From positions 55,259-119,258 of the forward strand of contig MELC01000079.1 of NCBI GenBank assembly GCA_001767455.1: a DNA stretch of 64,000 nt, read 5' to 3'. The translations under genes were made by a program, and so were the position numbers. Positions 51,976-60,535 of the stretch are shown here, in pieces (the stretch's first letter is position 1; every line of letters starts with the position of its first letter). Origin of the DNA: Acidobacteria bacterium RIFCSPLOWO2_12_FULL_66_21 (GTDB lineage: Bacteria > Acidobacteriota > Vicinamibacteria > Vicinamibacterales > 2-12-FULL-66-21). The notes under the pieces are model-generated. The model was not told the DNA's origin and did no database searches. It saw nothing but the letters and a program-made list of their open reading frames with translations.

Positions 51976-52898
51976 TTGTCCTTCTTCGCCGGCGGGATCT
52001 CCACCGGCAGGTCGCGTTGCACCCAGTCCTGGAACGATCCGTCGTACAAGAGCACCGGGTGGCCGAGGGTGCGCGCCGCGAACAACACGCCCGTCGCCTG
52101 CTGCCCCACGTGGCAATAGGCGACGATCGTGTCGCCAGGCTTGACACCGATCTTGTCGAAGATCGCCTTGATGTCCTCAGGAGACTTCAGGTGCGTTTCG
52201 GCGTCCGTGAAAGCGTCGAACGGCGCGCTCACTGCGCCAGGGATATGGCCGAGCTTCCGCGGACCACCGCGCTGGCCTCCCGGCTGAATGCCGTCGTAGA
52301 ACGCCGGCGCACGCGCATCCACGATCGCGAAGCTCGGCGTGTGCGCGTGCTGACCGACGAAGCCGGCATCCACGACGAGGGGCTTGGTCTTGAGCGGCGA
52401 CAGCTTTCCCGTCTGCGCCGCGGGGACGTCCACGGTCGTCTGGTTGCCCGCGGCCTTCCATGCCGCGAGGCCACCGTCGAGCCACGCCGCGCCGAGGCCC
52501 GCATAATCCAGCGTGAACACCACCCGAGTGGAGGGCGACCACCAGTCGTCCGATTCGTAGACGATGACCCGCGACGAATCCGAAATGCCGAGCGCGGTGA
52601 GGCGATCGCGCAGCACGTCGGGCGGCAGCATCTCGAGCGACAGCCCCTTGCCCGTGCGGTCTCCACCGGCGAGACCGGCGAGATCGTCGGTGAGGCTCAC
52701 GAACCGGGCGCCCGGGATGTGTCCGGCCTCGTACGTCGTCTTTTCGCCGACGTGCAGGATTACGAGGTTGCGGTCGTGCAGGTGCTGGGCGAGCCAGGCG
52801 GGGGTGACGACGATCTTCTCGCGCGGTGTGGCCGCTGGCTGGGCGGCAGCGAGCGCGGCGGAGCCGGCGAACGCCAGTGCCACGAACAGACTCTTCAT
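51972..52898 (-). CDS. Exported tandem-domain rhodanese (thiosulfate sulfurtransferase)
   Basis: 308 residues with signal peptide (to about 19) and a strong AGAGGAGG ribosome site. Two rhodanese domains (about 30-150 and 170-300); the N-terminal one is inactive-looking (VYESDDWWS), the C-terminal one keeps the catalytic loop YCHVGQQA (C262). Moves sulfane sulfur from thiosulfate or similar to an acceptor in the periplasm. First gene of the operon with two YeeE halves, i.e. sulfur capture outside coupled to import. Confidence 0.88.
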   Translation of the reverse strand: MKSLFVALAFAGSAALAAAQPAATPREKIVVTPAWLAQHLHDRNLVILHVGEKTTYEAGHIPGARFVSLTDDLAGLAGGDRTGKGLSLEMLPPDVLRDRLTALGISDSSRVIVYESDDWWSPSTRVVFTLDYAGLGAAWLDGGLAAWKAAGNQTTVDVPAAQTGKLSPLKTKPLVVDAGFVGQHAHTPSFAIVDARAPAFYDGIQPGGQRGGPRKLGHIPGAVSAPFDAFTDAETHLKSPEDIKAIFDKIGVKPGDTIVAYCHVGQQATGVLFAARTLGHPVLLYDGSFQDWVQRDLPVEIPPAKKDK

Positions 52899-53054
52899 CC
52901 AACCTCCTCTGAAGGGACCCGTGCTCTTGTAGCAACGTCAGCCGCGCCATTTAGTTCCCGTCGCGTGACGCGTCGCGTCCGCCCACGGCTAAGGTTCGGC
53001 TAAGGTGATAGGACGCCTTGACCCGCGACAGTGGTGCGGTCAGTATGCGGCAGC

Positions 53055-53537
53055 ATGATTGCCCTTCGGAACCTCACCAAGACCTACGGCGCCGCGCGTG
53101 CGGTCGAAGACTTGTCGCTCGAGGTGGCGCCGGGCGAGATTCTCGGGCTGCTCGGGCCGAACGGCGCCGGCAAGACGTCCACGCTGAGGTGCATTGCCGG
53201 CATCCATCGGCCCACCAGCGGATCGGTCGCCGTGGGCGGTCATGACCTTGTCCGCGAGCCCGTCCTGGCCAAGCGCTTGCTGGCGTTCGTCGCCGACGAG
53301 CCGCACCTGTTCGAGTACCTCACGATGATCGTGATGTATGGCGGGCTTTTCGTCCTCGCGGTCGCCCTGGCAATCCCCGCTGCGGCGGCCACGCTCGGAT
53401 ATTTCGCGCTCGGCGGCCCGCTCATTCCGGCGGCGGTCTTCGCGGCGCTCCTGCTCGCGGAATCAGTCGCGGCGACCGAGATGCTCGGCCGGATTCTGGA
53501 TCGGACGGACCTGGGGGATGTCTCCGTCGCGGAGTGA
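53055..53537 (+). pseudogene. In-frame chimera of ABC ATPase N-terminus and ABC permease C-terminus
   Basis: 160 codons. First 90 residues are an ABC ATPase (LRNLTKTYGAARAVEDLSLE; Walker A GPNGAGKTS; GIHRPTSGSVAVGGHDL) that breaks off at FVADEPHLFEYLT, before the signature and Walker B. It continues in frame as three membrane helices (YGGLFVLAVALAIPAAAATL and on) like an ABC-2 permease tail. An ATPase and a permease gene have evidently been fused by deletion around 53320. It cannot hydrolyse ATP normally. Divergent from the sulfur operon. Confidence 0.8.
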
Positions 53538-53556
53538 CGGAGCGGCAAGGCGATGG

Positions 53557-53922
53557 TCAGTACGCGTCGAAGGCGTTCGTGTAGACCGTGAGCTGCTGAC
53601 TCTCACCCACCCCGTCGATCGCGACCACGTCGAAGCGGCACTGCGGGTAGACGGGACAGTGTCGCGCGAGATAGTCGGTGGCCATCCAGACCAGACGCCG
53701 CTGCTTCCGCGCCGTGACCGCCTCGGCGGCCGTGCCGAAATCCGTCGTGGCGCGCGCCTTCACTTCCACGAACACCAGCACGTCGCCGTCCCGCGCCACG
53801 ATGTCGATTTCGCCACGTCTGGTGCGGTAGCGCCGTTCAAGAATTGCGTACCCGCGTCGCTCGAGTTCTTCGACCGCGAGATCTTCCCCGCATTTTCCGA
53901 ACGCCTGCCGCGCCATGGTCAT
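53557..53922 (-). CDS. yraN: YraN/UPF0102 family endonuclease-like protein
   Basis: 121 residues from the ATG at 53922 (53916 also possible). GEDLAVEELERRGYAILERR, then RGEIDIVARDGDVLVFVEVK: the restriction-endonuclease-like core with D, E-x-K residues. Small conserved bacterial family, function uncertain, suggested role in DNA processing or repair. The frame upstream passes through a REP-like palindrome and is not used. Confidence 0.85.
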   Translation of the reverse strand: MTMARQAFGKCGEDLAVEELERRGYAILERRYRTRRGEIDIVARDGDVLVFVEVKARATTDFGTAAEAVTARKQRRLVWMATDYLARHCPVYPQCRFDVVAIDGVGESQQLTVYTNAFDAY

Positions 53923-53965
53923 GATGCTCAAACGGAGAGCAAGACCGGTGCTCAAACCGCGAGAG

Positions 53966-53983
53966 GCAGCCCTAAAGGGCTGC
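53966..53983. repeat. REP-like palindrome, copy 4 (inverted)
   Basis: GCAGCCCTAAAGGGCTGC, perfect apart from the orientation of the two central bases, 44 bp upstream of the yraN start. Confidence 0.75.
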
Positions 53984-54067
53984 GCAACAGAAAACCAAAC
54001 AGATCCGCGAAAACGCTTCCAACCGGCGAGAGGATGAAGGCGTCTCAAGCGTCATGGAGAGGTGTGC

Positions 54068-54439
54068 ATGAGAGCGACAGCCATCGCTGCGGGTATATTC
54101 GTTGTCGCCGCGCTGACGTGGGTGGGGATTTCGGGCCAGGCAGTCCGCGAGCGGCCGGGGCCGGGAAGTGGGATCGTCGACGTTCGCGGCACGGTCGCCG
54201 TCTCGGAACTGCCAGCCGTGACCGTGTCAAGGCTGCCAGCCGTTGACGTCTCGAGGCTGCCGGCGATCACGATCGCCCCGTACGACTTCGTGAGGACACG
54301 CGCCTCGTATCGCGTGGTCTGGTCTGACGGCGAGAGCGAAGACTTGACGATCATCGAGCTGGGACGTGACGGCTGGGCGCGCGTCTCGGCCACCAGGTGG
54401 GTCAACCTCGCCCTGGCGCGGTCGGTGGAAACGCGGTAG
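54068..54439 (+). CDS. Small exported or membrane protein with VSRLPAV repeats
   Basis: 123 residues from the ATG at 54068 (GGAGAGG before it). N-terminal membrane/signal segment (AIAAGIFVVAALTWVGI), then three tandem units SELPAVTV, SRLPAVDV, SRLPAITI, then a basic-aromatic small domain (SYRVVWSDGESEDLTIIEL). Not recognised. Ends in the bidirectional hairpin. Confidence 0.55.
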   Translation: MRATAIAAGIFVVAALTWVGISGQAVRERPGPGSGIVDVRGTVAVSELPAVTVSRLPAVDVSRLPAITIAPYDFVRTRASYRVVWSDGESEDLTIIELGRDGWARVSATRWVNLALARSVETR

Positions 54440-54446
54440 CGATAGA

Positions 54447-54499
54447 GGTCTTGACCCGAAAGACTTGCACTGAATGAGTCAAGTTTCTCGGTCAAGACC
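54447..54499. terminator. Bidirectional hairpin between convergent genes
   Basis: Arms GGTCTTGACCCGAAAGACTTG and CAAGTTTCTCGGTCAAGACC (two internal mismatches) around a short loop. Covers the stop of the glycosidase gene (54492) and ends just after the other gene. Confidence 0.65.
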
Positions 54500-57125
54500 G
54501 TCCCCGCGTCAGCGGGGCGTTATCAAAGAATGCGCCCTGGAACCCTAGAACCCTAGAACCTGCTTGTCTGATCCTGCGGCCGACGTCGATGACCAGGTCC
54601 TTCGCGACCCAGTCACGGTCGCCGGCGAACGCGATCGACAACTCGACCGGTCCCGTGTCCTGGCGCGTGATCTCGGCGCCCGACACGCGCTCGATCGCGA
54701 ACGGCACCGACGCGCGCACCGTGTAGGTGCGGCCGCGCAGGCCCTGCAGGTGGGCCACATACCGATGGCCGTCGAAACTCGTGCTGATGATCCGCATCCG
54801 CTGCGAGGGATCGCCGATGCGGAGAGGTTCCTCCACCGGCACGAGCTCGATGCCCGGGCGGACGGCCACGCGCTTCGTTTCAGGAGCCGCCGCGGGGCCA
54901 AATCGCAGTTCTGTGACGCCGCGCTCGGTCTCCGCGCCCGGTGGCAGCGCGAGCGTGACGACGAGCGGCCGCGGACGTCCGGTATTCGTCACGGTCGCCT
55001 CGATCGCCTGCGCATTGCGCGCGAGCTTCACGTCGAAGATCGCATCGCGCCAGCGGAGTCGCCGAATGCGCAGGTGATCCCATGCGGCCGGCAACTGCGG
55101 CGCGATCGTCAAAGCCCCGTCCTTGTCGCCGAGCGGCGGCTCCCGCAACCCCACCAGGCCGCGCATGAAGCCCGCCATGAACCCCGTCGTCGAAAACAGC
55201 TGGTGCGGAACGGCGGGATCGATCGAACGGAGTCGATCGCCGGACAGCAGCTCCGGGATGTAGCCGAGCGGCTCCAGGAACGTGAGGTCCGCCGTTCCCG
55301 CCAGGTATTGCCAGCCGGCATCCGGGCGATGCTGCGAGTAGAGCGCGAGCGTCGCGAACCCGCTGAGGAACGGCCACACGGCCCCGTTGTTGTAACTGAG
55401 CGGCTCGTACACCTCGCTCTCGCGCGACAGGAACCGCGCGCCCCAGTCGGTCGCGATGCCAGGCTTCGCCAGCTCGTCGAGCATGCCGGTCACGGCGGGA
55501 CGCTGGACGTCGAAGACGCCGCGCCAGATGCCGAATCCGGGCCACACGGTCGGCTCCGCGACGCCCTTCCCCGCTTTCGTCCACGCGTAATTGATCCGCC
55601 TGCCGGCGTCGTCGAGGAACCGGACGTCCATCGACGCCCGCGCTTTCGCGTGCGCCGCGCGCGCGGTCTCCACAAAAGGATCGCCCACAAGCGCCGCGAG
55701 CTCCGCTGCCGCCGCGGTCGCATCGGCCCACGCCGCGCCCAGAAACACGTCGGTCAGCACGTCGTCGCGCCGCAGCTTTCCGGTTTCGGCCGCCCCGAAC
55801 CCCGCCTTCGGGTTGTCCATCAGGCCGTCGCCGTCCTCGTCGGTCGACGCGCAGTAGTCGTACGCTTTGCGCATCGACGGCCAGAAGTCCTTCGCGAGCG
55901 CCTCGTCGCCGCTGGCGCGCACGTAGTCGCGCACCGCGCTGATGTAGAGCGCGGTCGTGTCGCCGTGGTAATAGCCGTACGGGAAATCCTCGAACCAGCG
56001 GATGTAGGCGGCCCCCTGCGACAGCTCGTGCATCATCTTGCCGTCGGCGCGCTGGCGCTTCCGCAGGAACTCGAGCGACTGCTTGACGGTGTCGAAGTCG
56101 CCGTACGCCGTCATCGCCCACGAGTTGATGAAGGCGTCGCCGCCGAAGAACCAGCCGAAGCCCGGCCGCTCGGTCAGCCCCGACGGCCCGAGCCCCGCGA
56201 TCAGGCCGCACCCGAGCTGCGGGTTGCAGATGAACCCCTTGTCGAGCGCGACCTTGCCCCATTCGAACGCGAGATCGAACCGCGGATCGGGCGTCTCGAT
56301 CGACGTCAGATCCTCGCGCACGTGACGGTAGTGCGCGGCCGTCGCGTGATAGAGCGGCTCGGCCGACGCCAGCAGGTTCGCATAGATCTTCCGCGCGGCC
56401 GCGGCACCGTCCGTGCTCGCCGCGATCGCGATCGGGATCAACCCGCGCTTCGCGTCCTCCGGCTTCACCGCGATCGTGAACTGCGACGGCGCGTCCGGAA
56501 GGTTGTGCGCCGGCTGTTCCGGAGGCGTCAGCGCGAGCGGCGATCCGATCAGCGCCGCATGCTTCCGGCTCGCCTCACCCCCCACATAGGCCTTCACCTC
56601 GTCGTCCCAGAAACTGCTCTGCCCGCCGAGCGCCGCCGGCCACATCGGCTTCACGTCGATGCGGAACTTGACGGTCACCAGCAGAGGGACCGAGGTGTGG
56701 ATGTCGAGCAGAACGAGACCCCCGGCCTCGTCGTATGGCACGAGCCAGATCGCGTCGGCCGTGAACGAGTCGTGCGCGTAGCGGACGACGGAGGCTTCGG
56801 GACGGATGTCGACGGAGGAAGCGAGATCGGCGCCCGGGATCGGTTCCGCGTACGCGGGCACGGTGAAGGAGAGCTGGAACCCGTGCAGCACCTTCAACGG
56901 ATAGACCCACGCCTCGAACGATCCGTCTTCGCGCCCGAGGAACGCCGCGCGGCGCCCGGACGCTTCCATGTACCGTTGCGGGCGCGCCGGACCGGTCAGC
57001 GCGATGGGACTGGGATCGCGGGCGAACCGCGGAATCGTGGAGGACACTGGCGCGGGCGCCATGGCTCCCGCGCACAGGATGACGGCAGCAAGCGTCGACA
57101 AGCGCACACAGGAACTGGTCCGCAT
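54492..57125 (-). CDS. Exported six-hairpin glycosidase (GDE/GH63-like)
   Basis: 877 residues with signal peptide (to about 28). N-terminal beta-sandwich (about 40-280), then an (alpha/alpha)6 barrel carrying WFFGGDAFINSWAM, which corresponds to the catalytic-Asp region of amylo-1,6-glucosidase-like enzymes, EDFPYGYYHGDTTALYISAV and YNNGAVWPFLSG. A C-terminal beta domain follows. Probably cleaves alpha-linked glucans or oligosaccharides in the periplasm; exact GH family uncertain. The last codons (QAGSRVLGFQG) read through a short GAACCCTA tandem repeat. Confidence 0.8.
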   Translation of the reverse strand: MRTSSCVRLSTLAAVILCAGAMAPAPVSSTIPRFARDPSPIALTGPARPQRYMEASGRRAAFLGREDGSFEAWVYPLKVLHGFQLSFTVPAYAEPIPGADLASSVDIRPEASVVRYAHDSFTADAIWLVPYDEAGGLVLLDIHTSVPLLVTVKFRIDVKPMWPAALGGQSSFWDDEVKAYVGGEASRKHAALIGSPLALTPPEQPAHNLPDAPSQFTIAVKPEDAKRGLIPIAIAASTDGAAAARKIYANLLASAEPLYHATAAHYRHVREDLTSIETPDPRFDLAFEWGKVALDKGFICNPQLGCGLIAGLGPSGLTERPGFGWFFGGDAFINSWAMTAYGDFDTVKQSLEFLRKRQRADGKMMHELSQGAAYIRWFEDFPYGYYHGDTTALYISAVRDYVRASGDEALAKDFWPSMRKAYDYCASTDEDGDGLMDNPKAGFGAAETGKLRRDDVLTDVFLGAAWADATAAAAELAALVGDPFVETARAAHAKARASMDVRFLDDAGRRINYAWTKAGKGVAEPTVWPGFGIWRGVFDVQRPAVTGMLDELAKPGIATDWGARFLSRESEVYEPLSYNNGAVWPFLSGFATLALYSQHRPDAGWQYLAGTADLTFLEPLGYIPELLSGDRLRSIDPAVPHQLFSTTGFMAGFMRGLVGLREPPLGDKDGALTIAPQLPAAWDHLRIRRLRWRDAIFDVKLARNAQAIEATVTNTGRPRPLVVTLALPPGAETERGVTELRFGPAAAPETKRVAVRPGIELVPVEEPLRIGDPSQRMRIISTSFDGHRYVAHLQGLRGRTYTVRASVPFAIERVSGAEITRQDTGPVELSIAFAGDRDWVAKDLVIDVGRRIRQAGSRVLGFQGAFFDNAPLTRGRS

Positions 57126-57177
57126 GCGCGCAATTCTACGTCACCGGCACGGCGATCGCGCTGCCACCGCGGCCGCG

Positions 57178-57423
57178 TCAGTGGTCCGGCCTGACCTTGA
57201 AGAGGTAGTCGGATCCGATCTGCTCGACGAGATCGTACTCGCCGGACTCGCTTGCGGCCGGGAGTCCGAGGAGCGTCGCGTGGTTGTCCCACGCAAGCGT
57301 CCAGATGATCAGCCGTGCGTCGCCGACGTATGAAGCCGACGCCAGGGCCCGGTAGTTCACCATGGGCGCTGCCATGACGGCAGTCACCGCGACGTATGCG
57401 GCGATCAGGCACAGCCGGCGCAT
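57178..57423 (-). pseudogene. 81-codon chimera of a deleted membrane protein
   Basis: Excellent ribosome site AAGGAG before the ATG at 57423. The first 48 residues (MRRLCLIAAYVAVTAVMAAP, then YRALASASYVGDARLIIWTL) are the start of a large multi-pass membrane protein, likely a GT39/PMT-type transferase by resemblance. After WDNHA it switches to a soluble C-terminal tail (SGEYDLVEQIGSDYLFKVRPDH). Everything between is missing, in frame. It follows the aminotransferase gene by 8 nt. Confidence 0.6.
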
Positions 57424-57431
57424 TCGCTCCT

Positions 57432-58781
57432 TCAGTGCGCCAGCCGCGTGACCTCCGCCAGCGCTTCGTCGATGATGCCGAGCACGCTGTCGGCCTGCGC
57501 CTTCGTGAGCACGAGCGGCGGCGCCAGCCGCACGGCGTTCTTCCCCGCGCCGAGCACGAGCACGCCGCGGCGGAACATCGCCTGCACCAGCGCGCCCCGC
57601 TCCTCGACGGCGCGTTCCTTCGTCGTCGGGTCGCGCACGAGTTCCATGCCGATCATCAGGCCTTTGCCGCGGACGTCGCCGACCAGCGGATGCTTCTGCT
57701 GCAGCTCGCGCAGTCCGCCGAGCAGATGCTCGCCGACCGCGGCCGCGTTGGCCACGAGCCCTTCTTTCAGCAGCCTGATCGTTGCGTTTGCCGCCGCGCA
57801 CGCCACCGGGTTGCCGCCGAACGTGCTGGCGTGCGCGCCGGGCGGCCATGCCATCATCTCCGCCTTCGCGCAGGTCACGCCGAGCGGCAGCCCCGACGCG
57901 ATCCCCTTGGCGATGTTGACGACGTCCGCCTTCAGGCCGAAGTGCTCCGACGCGAACATGCGGCCGGTGCGGCCCATGCCCGACTGCACCTCGTCGACCA
58001 CGAGGACGATGCCGTGCTGCGACGCGATGTCGCGGAGCCCCTGGAGGAACGCCGTCGGGGGCACGATGTAGCCCCCCTCACCCTGGATTGGCTCGACGAC
58101 AATCGCGGCGACTTCGTCCGGCGCGACGAGGTGCACGAAGAGCTGATCGCGGATGTACGACAGGCAGACCTCCGCGCAGGCGTCGGCGCTGCCGTTGAAC
58201 CGGTAGGTGTCGGGATACGGCGCGTGGTAGACGCCCGGCATGAACGGCGAGAACCCGCGGCGCTGCACCGCCTTGCTCGCCGTCAGCGCGAGCGAGCCGA
58301 GCGACCGTCCGTGGAACGCGCCGAGAAACGCGATCGCCGCCTGCCGTTTCGTGTGATACCGCGCCAGCTTCAGCGCGGCTTCGGTCGCCTCCGTGCCGGA
58401 GTTGCCGAAGAACGAGCGGACCTGGCCGTCGATGGGAACCAGGCGCGCCAGGTCCTCCGCAAGCCGGACCTGCGGCTCGTAGTAGAAGTCCGTGCCGGAC
58501 ATGTGGATGAACTTCTGGGCCTGCTCGACGATCGCCCTGACGACCTCGGGATGCGAGACGCCGGTGGAGTTCACCGCGATGCCGGCGGCGCAGTCGATGA
58601 AGCGGTTGCCGTCCACGTCCTCCACGACCGCCCCTTCGCCGCGGGCGATGACGAACGGGTAGTCGCGGGTGTACGACGGGGACACGAACCGCGCGTCGCG
58701 CTCGATGATGGCCTTCGCCTTCGGGCCCGGCAGCGCGGTCTTGATATCTGGTGCGTTCATGATGTCGCTCGAGACTGTCAT
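57432..58781 (-). CDS. Class III aminotransferase (acetylornithine/4-aminobutyrate type)
   Basis: 449 residues from the ATG at 58781, which overlaps the cysS stop (ATGA). PLP site: NSGTEATEAALKLARYHT, VVDEVQSGMGRTG, Schiff-base Lys in NIAKGIASGLPLG. TFGGNPVACAAANATI completes the family pattern. Transfers an amino group from an omega-amino acid to 2-oxoglutarate; GabT, ArgD and related diamine transaminases cannot be told apart by eye. Coupled to cysS translation, probably without a shared pathway. Confidence 0.85.
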   Translation of the reverse strand: MTVSSDIMNAPDIKTALPGPKAKAIIERDARFVSPSYTRDYPFVIARGEGAVVEDVDGNRFIDCAAGIAVNSTGVSHPEVVRAIVEQAQKFIHMSGTDFYYEPQVRLAEDLARLVPIDGQVRSFFGNSGTEATEAALKLARYHTKRQAAIAFLGAFHGRSLGSLALTASKAVQRRGFSPFMPGVYHAPYPDTYRFNGSADACAEVCLSYIRDQLFVHLVAPDEVAAIVVEPIQGEGGYIVPPTAFLQGLRDIASQHGIVLVVDEVQSGMGRTGRMFASEHFGLKADVVNIAKGIASGLPLGVTCAKAEMMAWPPGAHASTFGGNPVACAAANATIRLLKEGLVANAAAVGEHLLGGLRELQQKHPLVGDVRGKGLMIGMELVRDPTTKERAVEERGALVQAMFRRGVLVLGAGKNAVRLAPPLVLTKAQADSVLGIIDEALAEVTRLAH

Positions 58782-60205
58782 TTTCGTTTCCACCTCGTCG
58801 TCGAGCCGGTGTCTTCGAGCAGGATCCCGCGCGTGTCGAGATCCTGGCGAATCCGGTCGGCTTCGGCGAAGTTGCGCGCGAGGCGCGCGGCGCGCCGCGC
58901 CGCGATCAGGTGCTCGATCTCCTCGACGGGCACGGGCGGCCGCTCGTCTTCGCCGCGGCGGAGCGCCAGCACGCCGAGCACCTTGTCGAAGCGCTCGAAC
59001 GTCTCGCGCACCGCGCGCGCGTCATCGGTGCCCATTTCCCCCGCGTCGATCGTGGAGTTCAAGGCGCGCACGAGATCGAAGATGACGCCAAGCGCGGCAG
59101 CGGTATTGAGATCGTCGTCGATGTGGCCGGCAAAGCCCCGCGTCGCCTCGGCCAGCCGCTCCGCCACGACCGGATTGGCCGCGCGGCCGGGCACCGTGTC
59201 GAGGCGCGCCAGGAAGTCGGTCAGTCGCTTCAGCGCCTCCTCCGCCTGCGCCATCGCGGTCCAGGAGAACCTGAGCTGCTTGCGGTAGTGGACGCCGAGA
59301 TAGAGGTAGCGCAGGGCCGAGGGGCGGAACCCCCGATCGACGACGTCCTGGAGGTTGTAGACGTTGCCGAGCGATTTCGACATCTTCTCGGCGGCCTTCC
59401 CTTCGTCCTCGATCATCAGGTGCTCGACGTGCACCCAGAACCGCGAGAACGGCCTGCCGGTGGCCCCTTCGCTCTGCGCGATCTCGTTCTCGTGATGCGG
59501 GAAGATCAGGTCCACGCCGCCGGCGTGGATGTCGATCGGCGGCTCGCCGAGGAGCCGCAGCGCCATGGCGGAGCACTCGATGTGCCAGCCGGGCCGGCCC
59601 GCGCCGATGCCGGGATCCCACGTGGGCTCACCCGGCTTCGTGGCCTTCCAGAGGACGAAGTCGCGCGCGTCCTCCTTCTCGTAGCGATCCGAATCGATGC
59701 GCGCGCCGCTCTTCATGCCCGCGTGATCGAGGCGGGCCAGCTTGCCGTAATCCGGCAGGGTCGAGATTTTGAAATAGATCGACCCGTCGCTCCGGTACGT
59801 GTGGCCGCGCTCCTCCAGCGCGGCAATCGTCCGTCCCATCGCCGTGATGTTCTCGTCGTCGGTCGCGCGCGGATTCTCCTCGACCGGCTCGAGACCGAGC
59901 GCCGCCGCATCCCGCCGGAACGCGTCGATGTATCGGCCGGTGTACTCGCGCAGGGGCACGCCGGCTTTCTGCGATTCGAGGATCGTGCGGTCGTCGACAT
60001 CGGTGAAGTTCATCACCTGCCGTACCTCGCAGCCCGCCTGGTGGCGCAGCGCGCGCCGCAGCACGTCGGTCGCGACGAAGGTCCGGAAGTTGCCGATGTG
60101 CCCGCGCGCGTACACCGTCAGGCCGCAGGTGTACATCCGCACGATGTTGTCCTGCGAAGGAGCGAACTCCTCTTCGCTGCGAGTCAGGGTGTTGTACAGA
60201 CGCAT
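58778..60205 (-). CDS. cysS: Cysteinyl-tRNA synthetase
   Basis: 475 residues. Class I synthetase: zinc/active-site CGLTVYARGHIGNFRTF (Cys27; HIGN motif), GWHIECSAMA, IDIHAGGVDLIFPHHENE, and KMSKSLGN. The usual Pro after CG is replaced by Leu (CGLTVY), a small departure. C-terminal helical bundle present. Charges tRNA-Cys. Starts directly after the stop of the small 60206-60526 gene. Confidence 0.95.
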   Translation of the reverse strand: MRLYNTLTRSEEEFAPSQDNIVRMYTCGLTVYARGHIGNFRTFVATDVLRRALRHQAGCEVRQVMNFTDVDDRTILESQKAGVPLREYTGRYIDAFRRDAAALGLEPVEENPRATDDENITAMGRTIAALEERGHTYRSDGSIYFKISTLPDYGKLARLDHAGMKSGARIDSDRYEKEDARDFVLWKATKPGEPTWDPGIGAGRPGWHIECSAMALRLLGEPPIDIHAGGVDLIFPHHENEIAQSEGATGRPFSRFWVHVEHLMIEDEGKAAEKMSKSLGNVYNLQDVVDRGFRPSALRYLYLGVHYRKQLRFSWTAMAQAEEALKRLTDFLARLDTVPGRAANPVVAERLAEATRGFAGHIDDDLNTAAALGVIFDLVRALNSTIDAGEMGTDDARAVRETFERFDKVLGVLALRRGEDERPPVPVEEIEHLIAARRAARLARNFAEADRIRQDLDTRGILLEDTGSTTRWKRK

Positions 60206-60526
60206 CTATCGATCGGCGGGAAACGTCATCCGTGTAAGCACGTGCCGGACGGTGGCCGACCGGTCGCCACAGCGCGCCTCGATCACCATCCCGTCGGGAG
60301 CGGTGTGGAACTCGAACGCGATCTCGGCGGCGCCGCCGCCGTCCGCGAGCCGCGCGCCGAGCATCTCGGCCGCCCCGCCGGCGGCGGCCGTTCGTTCCGG
60401 CGCCTCTCCCAGGCATTCAGCAACCTTCGAGGCCACATCGCTTGCAACGATACGCAGATCGCCGTCGGCCGGGACGGACACGCGAAGCACGAACGCCTGC
60501 GGCGCCCCTCCAGTCGGCTCGGACAT
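60206..60526 (-). CDS. Small protein, weakly RsbW/HATPase-like
   Basis: 106 residues. FVLRVSVPADGDLRIVASDV...GLA-type opening resembles anti-sigma-factor ATP-binding proteins, but the N-box and glycine motifs needed for ATP are not visible. No ribosome site seen. Sits between ribF and cysS with no spacer to cysS, so it is probably co-transcribed. Function unknown. Confidence 0.5.
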   Translation of the reverse strand: MSEPTGGAPQAFVLRVSVPADGDLRIVASDVASKVAECLGEAPERTAAAGGAAEMLGARLADGGGAAEIAFEFHTAPDGMVIEARCGDRSATVRHVLTRMTFPADR

Positions 60527-60535
60527 GGGAAGATT

